Shown here piece after piece: positions 1 through 5,300 of a stretch of DNA of 6,608 nucleotides. The translations under genes and the position numbers were made by a program. The stretch lies in assembly GCA_015660155.1 (NCBI GenBank), contig DQLO01000255.1:1-6608 (forward strand), written 5' to 3'. The notes under the pieces were generated by a model. It did no database searches. It was not told the origin of the DNA and saw nothing but the letters and a program-made list of their open reading frames with translations. Position 1 is the first letter of the stretch. The number at the start of each line of letters is the position of its first letter. The stretch is from Verrucomicrobiota bacterium. GTDB taxonomy: Bacteria > Verrucomicrobiota > Verrucomicrobiia > Limisphaerales > UBA1100.

Positions 1-102
1 AAGCTCAAGGAGCTGTTAACTGAAACTCAGTTGACCCAGTGGAAAGCGTTTCAGGCCAAGCAACGGGCGGCCAGACAGAAAAAGGCAAAAGAGAAGAAGT
101 AG
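1..102 (+). CDS. C-terminal end of an LTxxQ (Spy/CpxP-like) protein, 5' truncated
   Basis: Only the last 33 residues are in the window, read in frame 1 to a TAG stop at 100-102. They contain one LTxxQ-type motif (LTETQ, residues 7-11 of the fragment), then WKAFQAKQ and a Lys/Arg/Gln-rich tail ending KEKK. The same arrangement, an LTxxQ motif followed by a charged helix near the C-terminus, occurs in the two complete genes downstream on the same strand, so this is most likely a third member of the same tandem cluster. Proteins with this motif (Spy, CpxP and ZraP relatives) are helical periplasmic chaperones or stress sensors. A role here is inferred from the motif only, since the body of the protein lies outside the window. 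A strong terminator follows 24 bases after the stop. Confidence 0.7.
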   Translation, partial: KLKELLTETQLTQWKAFQAKQRAARQKKAKEKK

Positions 103-126
103 GATCTTTTCTACACCAATTCACAC

Positions 127-150
127 AGCGGCCTTCGGGCCGCTTTTTTT
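127..150 (+). terminator. Rho-independent terminator after the first LTxxQ gene
   Basis: A perfect 7-bp stem (AGCGGCC / GGCCGCT) is closed by a TTCG tetraloop in its most stable C(UUCG)G context and runs directly into seven T residues. It lies 24 bases past the TAG stop. The 25 bases 127-151 are identical to the terminator after the next gene (998-1022). Confidence 0.93.
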
Positions 151-210
151 GTATCCTATTGGCCTCAGACGCGTCTGCATTCCGGAACCGTTTAACAACT
201 AAAAAAACAC

Positions 211-969
211 ATGAAAACAAAACAATTCATGCTGGCAACAGCATTCATCGCTGGCGGACTGCTCGTCGCCTCTACCAGCCAAGCACAACCCGGTGAAGGC
301 AAAGGCCGGCCCGGCCAGGGCAAAGGCCAACGCCCCGGAGAAGGTAAAGGACAGCGCCCCGGTCAGGGCCAACGCCCCGGCGGTGGCTTCAGCCGTTTCA
401 ATCCCTACGCACAGCTCGGCCTCACCGAGGCACAGCAGAAAAAAATGACTGCCCTGCAGCAGGAACAAAGCGCTGCAACGCGCAAGATGTTTGAGGAATT
501 GCGTGGCGGTGGCGGAGACCGTGAAGCAATGCGCGCCAAGTTCACAGAAATGCGTGAGAAGTTTCAGAAAAAATCTGAAGCTATCCTCACCGATGCGCAG
601 AAAAAGAAACTAGCCGAGATCCGCGCCCAAGCCCCGCAGCGTCCCGACCGCCCCGGTGGCGGACAGCGCCCCGGCCGGCGTGATCCTTATGCCGCGCTGA
701 ACCTCACGGATGCCCAAAAGAAAAAAGTCACCGAAATCCGAGACGCAGAGAGCGTGGAGAGGCGAAAGCTACTCAGCGGCGGCAATCTCGAAGGCATGCG
801 CGAAAAAATGACCGCGCTGCGCGAGAAGACCAACAAACAAATCGAGGCCATCCTCACCGACGAACAGAAAAAGAAGTTCAAGGAAATGCCCCAGCGCCCC
901 ACGCGCCCCCAACGCCGCCCCGGTGGTGAAGGCAAAGGCAAACAGCGCCCCGGACGTTCAGACGCGTAA
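211..969 (+). CDS. Exported LTxxQ-repeat protein (Spy/CpxP-like) with Gly/Arg/Pro-rich arms
   Basis: 252 residues, predicted periplasmic or secreted. Residues 1-25 form a Sec signal peptide (Lys at 2 and 4, hydrophobic core 7-20, cleavage expected after SQA at 25). Residues 29-57 are four imperfect copies of an EGKGQRPG unit. Two homologous helical modules follow: 64-134 starts NPYAQLGLTEAQ and ends AILTDAQKKKL, and 158-223 starts DPYAALNLTDAQ and ends AILTDEQKKKF. That gives four LTxxQ motifs (71-75, 126-130, 165-169, 216-220). Spy and CpxP carry two such motifs per chain and dimerise into a cradle that holds unfolded proteins; a chaperone or metal/stress-sensing role is inferred from this. 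The linker (141-157) and C-terminal tail (229-252) are rich in Arg, Pro and Gly, so the mature protein is strongly basic. The ATG at 211 is chosen because the signal peptide begins there. No Shine-Dalgarno sequence is visible; the leader is A-rich. It appears monocistronic, with terminators on both sides. Confidence 0.9.
   Translation: MKTKQFMLATAFIAGGLLVASTSQAQPGEGKGRPGQGKGQRPGEGKGQRPGQGQRPGGGFSRFNPYAQLGLTEAQQKKMTALQQEQSAATRKMFEELRGGGGDREAMRAKFTEMREKFQKKSEAILTDAQKKKLAEIRAQAPQRPDRPGGGQRPGRRDPYAALNLTDAQKKKVTEIRDAESVERRKLLSGGNLEGMREKMTALREKTNKQIEAILTDEQKKKFKEMPQRPTRPQRRPGGEGKGKQRPGRSDA
295..381 (+). repeat. Four imperfect EGKGQRPG peptide repeats in the LTxxQ protein
   Basis: In the reading frame of the gene at 211-969, residues 29-57 read EGKG-RPG, QGKGQRPG, EGKGQRPG and QG--QRPG. 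The DNA copies differ at synonymous positions, for example GGCAAAGGC against GGTAAAGGA. This shows they are not a very recent slippage product. The unit gives a flexible, strongly basic spacer between the signal peptide and the first helical module. A related tail (GGEGKGKQRPG) recurs near the C-terminus. Confidence 0.85.
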
Positions 970-996
970 AACCCGTTATAAACTCTAACCCAACAC

Positions 997-1021
997 AAGC
1001 GGCCTTCGGGCCGCTTTTTTT
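997..1021 (+). terminator. Rho-independent terminator after the second LTxxQ gene
   Basis: The stem AGCGGCC / GGCCGCT (998-1004 / 1009-1015) has a TTCG tetraloop, can gain one A-T pair at its base, and is followed by a seven-T run to 1021. It starts 28 bases after the TAA stop. Bases 998-1022 are identical to 127-151. Confidence 0.93.
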
Positions 1022-1138
1022 GATTTCGTGTGAAATCTCGCCGAATTGACCATTTTAATCCCGTTTTGTGGCAGAAAAGATTAGCGCAACACTGCCCTTT
1101 TCCCGTCTAATCAGCCGCAACAATCCAAACCACAAATC

Positions 1139-1870
1139 ATGAAACAGACCCAAATCATCACCGCATTGGCTTTAGCCGGCGTCACCGCCCTTTCCGCCAC
1201 TGCTCAGGATAACCCCAAGCCCAACATCAAGCGCCTCCAACTCCAAGTGGCTCCCTTTGCCGCCGGTGGCGGGCTCATCCGTCCCGCGATTTTCCCGCGT
1301 GGCGCACAGATCAAGCTCACCGAAGAGCAGCAGAAAATGATGGCGAAAATCCGCAAGGCCCAAAACGAAGCCAATCGCGAGATTTCCCAAAACAAGGATC
1401 TCACCCCACAGGATAAGCGCGATCAAATGAACGACCTGCGCGAAGGATTTAAACAACAAATTGAAGATATCTACACCGCTGAGCAAAAAGCCGAAATCGC
1501 CAAAGCCAAAAAAGCGCAGGCCGAGCGAATGGAGCAAATGAAAAAACTCCGCATCGTGCTCACTGACGATCAAAAGGCGAAACGGCAAAAGCTAAACGTC
1601 AAGCGTCAGGAAGGTTACAAAGCCGCCCGCGAACTCCCGCAAGACGAGCGGCAGGCCGCTTACCAAAAGCTCTCCCAACAATACCAAAAAGACTACAATT
1701 CAATCCTCACCGATGAGCAGAAAGCGAAGCAGAAAAAAAGGCACGAACTCTTCGGCGGAAACCGCGGCGGCGCGGGCGGCATCCGCATCCTGCCCGCCGG
1801 CCCACGTGGCGGCGGCCAGCTTCGCATTCAGCCGCGCCAACTGAAAGTCATCCCCCGCGAGAAAAAATAA
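1139..1870 (+). CDS. Exported LTxxQ-repeat protein (Spy/CpxP-like), second complete paralogue
   Basis: 243 residues, predicted periplasmic or secreted. Residues 1-22 are a signal peptide (hydrophobic core 6-19, AxA-type cleavage after ATA at 22). The mature part is mostly Lys/Gln/Glu-rich helix with four LTxxQ-type motifs: LTEEQ 60-64, the weaker YTAEQ 112-116, LTDDQ 141-145 and LTDEQ 190-194. The spacing (about 52, 29 and 49 residues) suggests two two-motif modules, as in the upstream gene, though divergence has blurred the duplication. The C-terminal tail (206-243) is rich in Gly, Arg and Pro and ends PREKK. Spy/CpxP-like proteins bind unfolded envelope proteins or sense stress; this role is inferred from the motif. 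No Shine-Dalgarno sequence precedes the ATG (leader CCACAAATC). The gene has its own 169-base intergenic region and a private terminator, so it is probably transcribed alone. I found no convincing sigma-70 promoter in the gap: a TTGACC at 1046-1051 has no good -10 partner. Confidence 0.9.
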   Translation: MKQTQIITALALAGVTALSATAQDNPKPNIKRLQLQVAPFAAGGGLIRPAIFPRGAQIKLTEEQQKMMAKIRKAQNEANREISQNKDLTPQDKRDQMNDLREGFKQQIEDIYTAEQKAEIAKAKKAQAERMEQMKKLRIVLTDDQKAKRQKLNVKRQEGYKAARELPQDERQAAYQKLSQQYQKDYNSILTDEQKAKQKKRHELFGGNRGGAGGIRILPAGPRGGGQLRIQPRQLKVIPREKK

Positions 1871-1891
1871 TCACCCTGTATTGTTCCCCCC

Positions 1892-1918
1892 AAAGGCGGC
1901 CTCCGGGCCGCCTTTTTT
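1892..1918 (+). terminator. Rho-independent terminator after the third LTxxQ gene
   Basis: A 10-bp stem (AAAGGCGGCC / GGCCGCCTTT, 1892-1901 / 1906-1915) with a TCCG loop runs into six T residues (1913-1918). It lies between two convergent genes. Read on the minus strand the stem is followed by only three T and then G residues, so it should stop the plus-strand transcript much better than the opposing one, whose TAG stop is at 1926-1928. Confidence 0.92.
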
Positions 1919-1925
1919 GTGGCTG

Positions 1926-3404
1926 CTATTTTTTGTTGCCCGCCCAAAACAAGCCGCGCCGCACCAATTCGTACAGGGCCGGTGAAGATTCCGGGTGCGG
2001 ACTGATACAGAGGACGCGGCCTTTGCCGTAGTGGCCGGAGATGATGGCGGGGGTGCCGGTCATCGTGCCTTTTTGGGGTTCGTAACGGGAAACTTCGCTG
2101 CGGAAATGTGCCAGCGGTTGGAACGCGCCGAGCCCTGCCTTTCCCATTGGCGACATAATGGGGCCGTTGTGATAGCGCACGTCGAACGCGCCTTTTTTGT
2201 CGCCAAGAATTTTGCGGCCCGCGTCGGTGAGTTCCATTTGCACCGTGGCGGAGGGGCCGCGGTACCACATACTTTTGCGGCCCACTTTCGGGATGTCCAC
2301 GCTTTTGCAAAACGTTTTGTGATTGCTCAAGCCCAGTGACCATTCGTAATTGGCCGCCGCCAAATACGAGCCCGCGCAAATACCTGCAAACCCGCCGCCA
2401 CTGCGCACGAAATTTTGCACCGCCTTGCGTCCGGCCGGGGCCAGTGCCTTGGCTTGTTTGCTGCCGCTGCCGCCGGGGAACACGGCGAGGTGAAACTGCT
2501 CGAGCACACCATCGCGCACATCCGCCGCGCCCACGCGCCGCACCACCGCGTGCCCCGCCAGCACGCGATCCACATTGCGCGGCCCATTACCGCCCACACC
2601 GCCGGCATCATAAATGGCCACGCGGAAATCGTCCTTGCCAACCAGCACGTGCGGCCCGGCTTGCGCCATTTGCAAATGCGTGAGCAGTGCGTGCACCATC
2701 AGCCGGTGCTGGCGCGCACGTTGGCTGCGCGGTTGGTTTTTGGAAGTGGTCTCGCAAATCATCGCATGCGCGCCCAGCCGTTCATGCGCCGCGCGCGCCA
2801 GCGAGCCGTCCACGGGATAGCGCAGTCGCACAAATTTTTTCTTGGGCTCACTCACTGCGGCGTTCACCGCCTTGAGCATCAACGGCACGGCGACACCGCT
2901 GGCCTTCGAGTGCACATCGATGATGGACGAGCCCACGGACTTGCCATTGATTTGGTGAAAATCCGTTCCCTCGTGTAAATCAATTAACCAATCCGGTTTA
3001 TGCCCGCTCACGAATTTCCATAACGCTTGCGCCGGTTCGCCGATGGGGCCGTCCTTGGAATCCGTCTTTTGGAAATCGCGATTCAAGTCGCGCGTCTTCA
3101 ACGCCACGCCCGGCAAAAAGCGCGTGCCGTCTTTCAGCCCCGGCCCATTGGCGCGCGGCACCACGATGAGCCGTCCACGTTTTACCGGCCAATGCTGAAT
3201 CTGCCCCGCTGCGCTGGCACCCGCCGGTTCGTTGCCGTGCACGCCGCCCACCACCAACACCGTCGGCCCCGGCTGGCCGCTCTCGTGCACGCGCCACGCC
3301 ATCTCCCATCGAGTGCCCTCGGCGATCACGCCGGTAGTCACGGCCGCCGACGCCCCAAGCAGTGTGAGGAAAATCATCAACCCAATCGCCAAGCGTCGTC
3401 GCAT
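1926..3404 (-). CDS. Exported fusion: M14/AstE-like zinc hydrolase plus BPL_N-type class I amidotransferase-like domain
   Basis: 492 residues. Residues 1-21 form a signal peptide (RRR, then a hydrophobic stretch, ASA at 18-20). Domain 1 (about 30-245) has the M14 carboxypeptidase / aspartoacylase-succinylglutamate desuccinylase signature: GGVHGNEPAG at 53-62 gives zinc ligands H56 and E59, DLNRD at 106-110 matches the substrate-binding Asn-Arg pair, H144 in IDLHEG is the third zinc ligand, and E218 in ICETTS is the likely catalytic acid. Such enzymes cleave a C-terminal amino acid or an N-acyl group. Domain 2 (about 253-488) resembles BPL_N / class I glutamine amidotransferase folds: FPGGSGS at 309-315, nucleophile C343 in GICAGS, and H470/E472 in SPHPE complete a Cys-His-Glu triad. 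Both catalytic sets look intact; the real substrate is unknown. The ATG at 3404 is set by the signal peptide and by promoter spacing. Convergent with the LTxxQ cluster (55-base gap) and divergent from the gene at 3483. Confidence 0.88.
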   Translation of the reverse strand: MRRRLAIGLMIFLTLLGASAAVTTGVIAEGTRWEMAWRVHESGQPGPTVLVVGGVHGNEPAGASAAGQIQHWPVKRGRLIVVPRANGPGLKDGTRFLPGVALKTRDLNRDFQKTDSKDGPIGEPAQALWKFVSGHKPDWLIDLHEGTDFHQINGKSVGSSIIDVHSKASGVAVPLMLKAVNAAVSEPKKKFVRLRYPVDGSLARAAHERLGAHAMICETTSKNQPRSQRARQHRLMVHALLTHLQMAQAGPHVLVGKDDFRVAIYDAGGVGGNGPRNVDRVLAGHAVVRRVGAADVRDGVLEQFHLAVFPGGSGSKQAKALAPAGRKAVQNFVRSGGGFAGICAGSYLAAANYEWSLGLSNHKTFCKSVDIPKVGRKSMWYRGPSATVQMELTDAGRKILGDKKGAFDVRYHNGPIMSPMGKAGLGAFQPLAHFRSEVSRYEPQKGTMTGTPAIISGHYGKGRVLCISPHPESSPALYELVRRGLFWAGNKK

Positions 3405-3410
3405 CCGCGC

Positions 3411-3439
3411 ATAATTTGCCAGCTATGCCAGCGCGTCAA
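3411..3439 (-). promoter_or_regulatory. Predicted sigma-70 promoter giving a leaderless transcript of the hydrolase fusion gene
   Basis: On the minus strand TTGACG (3439-3434, five of six consensus bases) is separated by exactly 17 bases from AATTAT (3416-3411, four of six). Six bases lie between the -10 box and the ATG at 3404, so the expected +1 is the A of the start codon. The spacing is ideal and the location is right, but the -10 is only moderate and the housekeeping consensus of this organism is not known. Confidence 0.5.
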
Positions 3440-3482
3440 TAACTCTTCCTTTTTTAGCGCGCAAAACTATCTAACATTCGGA

Positions 3483-4190
3483 ATGCGTTGGATGTTGTTT
3501 TTGATTTTTCCGTTGCTTGCAGGGGCAGCAAATAAACCGCCGAAAGAAGTGCTGGCTCTTTGGCGACAGTTGCCAAAGCTGGCCAAGGATACGCCAAACA
3601 AGGCTTACCGCGATCTGCACACGTGGCTGCCTCATCGCGGCTTGCGCGGGCTGTACGCCAAGGCACAGTTCGCGCTGAACTTGGCGCAGCTGGAAAAACT
3701 TTCCGGACAGAAAATCTTCCATGCCGGCCCGCATCTAGGCGGCAAACTGGACTTAAAAGCAAAAGGCGACTTCGGCCATTACAATCCTGCGTTTCTCAAA
3801 TGGGCACTGCAAAATGGAATCCCGGGCCAACACGACGCCAAGCTACGCAAAGAATTGCAGCCGGTGTACGACAAGCACCTGCGGCGTACAGCCCGCAATT
3901 TTTTCCGCACGCATCAAATGCTCCAAGCCATGCCGAAACGCGCGGCGAAAGCGCGGGATGGTTACGTGGAAAAAATGGCCGCCGAGAAGGATGCCGGTGA
4001 TTGGTTGCAGGAATTTTTCCGGCCTGAAGCCGAGCGAATGGACAAGGCGGGGCACGATTGGTATGAAATAAACGTGGCCCTCGGCTTCTGGGTGCGGCGC
4101 GAATTGGATGGGTCCGCCAAGGAATTTCAAGCACTGCTCTCGGCACTGCTGCAAACGCACGACGCGGCATGGCTCAAACAGCAAAAATAA
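3483..4190 (+). CDS. Exported helical protein of unknown function
   Basis: I do not recognise this protein. With the ATG at 3483 it has 235 residues; a second ATG at 3492 (residue 4) is equally possible. The frame is open far upstream, but those codons lie antisense to the neighbouring gene. The first 16 residues form a short signal peptide (MRWMLFLIFPLLAGAA) with cleavage expected before NKPP. The mature part is rich in Lys, Leu, Ala and Trp, probably mostly alpha-helical, with no transmembrane segment and no Cys after the signal. Noticeable clusters are WLPHRGLRGLYAKAQF (49-64), HAGPHLGGK (80-88), GDFGHYNPAFLKWAL (95-109) and AGHDWYEINVALGFWVRREL (189-208). The conserved-looking His, Trp and Tyr could form a ligand site, but I see no known catalytic motif. 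It is divergent from the M14/amidotransferase fusion gene with a 78-base shared upstream region. No Shine-Dalgarno sequence is visible, and no good plus-strand promoter was found. Confidence 0.75.
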   Translation: MRWMLFLIFPLLAGAANKPPKEVLALWRQLPKLAKDTPNKAYRDLHTWLPHRGLRGLYAKAQFALNLAQLEKLSGQKIFHAGPHLGGKLDLKAKGDFGHYNPAFLKWALQNGIPGQHDAKLRKELQPVYDKHLRRTARNFFRTHQMLQAMPKRAAKARDGYVEKMAAEKDAGDWLQEFFRPEAERMDKAGHDWYEINVALGFWVRRELDGSAKEFQALLSALLQTHDAAWLKQQK

Positions 4191-4219
4191 TTCCCCTCTA
4201 AAACGCTGTTTCTCTTCCC

Positions 4220-4265
4220 AAAAAAATAGCACCCTCAATTTGATTATTGAGTGAACCAGTGCTAT
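4220..4265 (-). terminator. Minus-strand terminator of the aminopeptidase-methyltransferase unit, possibly bidirectional
   Basis: A 7-bp outer stem (ATAGCAC 4226-4232 / GTGCTAT 4259-4265) encloses a 6-bp inner stem (CTCAAT 4234-4239 / ATTGAG 4246-4251) with a TTGATT loop. On the minus strand the outer stem runs straight into seven T residues (4226-4220), the classic intrinsic terminator layout. On the plus strand only a loose ATTATTTT follows, so it may also weakly stop the gene ending at 4190. The asymmetric internal gap is unusual for a terminator. Confidence 0.65.
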
Positions 4266-4368
4266 ATTATTTTGGTTAGTGTGGACAGGACCTAGCTGAC
4301 CAAGTTGACGAGACACAGACACCAGGCCGGCGGGCGCGGTTGCGTCCTTTCATTCGCGCTCGTCGGTG

Positions 4369-4475
4369 GCGGTGGAATCGAACACCAGGAGCCCGGCCCC
4401 GAGGGGTCCTCCCCGAGCGAGAAGCTCAAATTTCTCGCACAGTTCCTAAGTTCGTCCCGCGTTCGATTCCGCCGC
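4369..4475. other. Structured GC-rich segment closed by a 15-bp inverted repeat; identity unknown
   Basis: The arms GCGGTGGAATCGAAC (4369-4383) and GTTCGATTCCGCCGC (4461-4475) pair over 15 bp with a single G-T pair. Between them lie a hairpin at 4387-4410 (AGGAGCCC / GGGGTCCT, one G-G mismatch) and a hairpin at 4417-4438 (GCGAGAA / TTCTCGC, 8-base loop). The predicted shape is a three-way junction. Each arm contains the string GTTCGATTCC or its complement, which resembles a tRNA T-arm. However, no orientation gives a standard T stem, anticodon loop or CCA end, so this is not a normal tRNA. The segment touches the stop codon of the methyltransferase gene and would lie in its 3' untranslated region, upstream of the terminator at 4265-4220. 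The closing pair is G-U on the plus strand but A-C on the minus strand, so the coding strand is unclear. No reading frame here looks like a gene. Confidence 0.4.
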
Positions 4476-5278
4476 TATTCTTTTTTCTCCGGAACCCACA
4501 GCACATCGGCGGCGGGTTGTTCGGTGCGACGGGCGCGCAGTTGAATGTAAGGGGCAATGAAGTGACCGCGATATTCAAAACTGCCCGGCGCGGCGGAGGC
4601 GTCGCCAAACTTGGGCTCGGTGACGGCTTCAATCACAAACCCAGCCTCGCACAAGCCACCGAGCAAATCGCCCCAACGATGGAGAAATTCCATCGTTCCC
4701 TGCTCGCGATGCGGGCCGGTGCGCTTGGCGGGCGAGAGCGGGCCATCGAGAAAATACGGCTCCTCAATCACAAATCCATTCGGCCCCGGCGCGAGGTCCA
4801 TTTGTAAACTGGCGGGTTGTTTGTGGCGGCTGATGTACACGCCGCCGGGGCGCATCACCCGCGCCAGCTCGCGGTAGGCGATGCGGATGTCCGGCACATA
4901 ACAGGTGCTCACCGGTTGCATCACCGCATCGAACTCGGCGGCGGGCAGCATCGACAAATCATCGATGGAAGTCGCCACCGTTTCCACCGACAGCCCGCAC
5001 GCCTCCGCCAACTCGCGATCCAGCCGGAGCATTTCAGGGCTGATATCCACCACCGTGACGCGCGCTCCCGCGCTCGCCAGCATCGGCCCGTGGCGCCCAC
5101 CGCCCGCGCCGAGGCACAGGATTCGTTGATCGGTGACTTCACCTCCAAGCCAGCCGAGCGGATCGAGAATCTCCAACGGCCGTGACATTTCATCGTCCGT
5201 GGCCGCCACGGTGAAACGCTGCCCCCGCTGCGCCCGAGCATCCCACGCGGCGCGGTTGTGATCGTGAATGGGATTCAT
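4475..5278 (-). CDS. Class I SAM-dependent methyltransferase
   Basis: 267 residues, predicted cytosolic, with a Rossmann-fold methyltransferase layout. Motif I is LCLGAGGGRHG (54-64), the SAM-binding glycine loop. The acidic residue D78 in TVVDIS (75-80) should contact the ribose. ATSIDDLSML (102-111) corresponds to the adenine-side loop, FDAVMQPVSTCYV (116-128) to motif IV, and LARVMRPGGVYIS (138-150) to motif VI. The N-terminal NRAAWDARAQRGQRFT and the DPLGWLGG segment resemble a family I associate with Planctomycetes and Verrucomicrobia; its substrate is not known to me. The start at 5278 is chosen because NPIHDHNRAAWD is a typical beginning. Upstream in-frame codons read an artefactual Lys-rich string that is antisense-free but overlaps the neighbouring gene in another frame. 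It follows the M1 aminopeptidase gene on the same strand after 22 bases, so the two are probably co-transcribed. No Shine-Dalgarno sequence is seen. Confidence 0.88.
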   Translation of the reverse strand: MNPIHDHNRAAWDARAQRGQRFTVAATDDEMSRPLEILDPLGWLGGEVTDQRILCLGAGGGRHGPMLASAGARVTVVDISPEMLRLDRELAEACGLSVETVATSIDDLSMLPAAEFDAVMQPVSTCYVPDIRIAYRELARVMRPGGVYISRHKQPASLQMDLAPGPNGFVIEEPYFLDGPLSPAKRTGPHREQGTMEFLHRWGDLLGGLCEAGFVIEAVTEPKFGDASAAPGSFEYRGHFIAPYIQLRARRTEQPAADVLWVPEKKE

Positions 5279-5300
5279 GCCGGCGACGATTGGCAAACGA

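Noticed and set aside
1046..1074. Sigma-70 promoter for the LTxxQ gene at 1139
   Set aside because: TTGACC is a good -35 match, but at 16-18 bases downstream there is only GC-containing sequence with no acceptable -10.
2415..2978. Plus-strand open frame of 187 codons rich in His, Arg and Ala
   Set aside because: It is wholly antisense to the M14/amidotransferase fusion. The His/Arg/Ala composition is the expected mirror of a GC-rich gene, and no domain is seen.
3027..3482. Upstream extension of the gene at 3483
   Set aside because: The open frame continues antisense through the hydrolase fusion gene, but the residues look like a non-coding shadow, and a proper signal peptide starts at 3483.
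4376..4468. Integron attC site
   Set aside because: The paired ends carry ATCGAAC and GTTCGAT, which break the RYYYAAC / GTTRRRY core rule at the fourth position, and there is no cassette array or integrase nearby.
4369..4475. tRNA or tmRNA gene
   Set aside because: The T-loop-like string is present, but no 5-bp T stem with a 7-base loop, no 7-base anticodon loop (the hairpin loop has 8 bases) and no consistent acceptor with CCA could be built on either strand.
4305..4807. Plus-strand open frames across the intergenic region and into the methyltransferase
   Set aside because: No recognisable protein features, antisense to the methyltransferase, and composition biased by the GC-rich structured segment.
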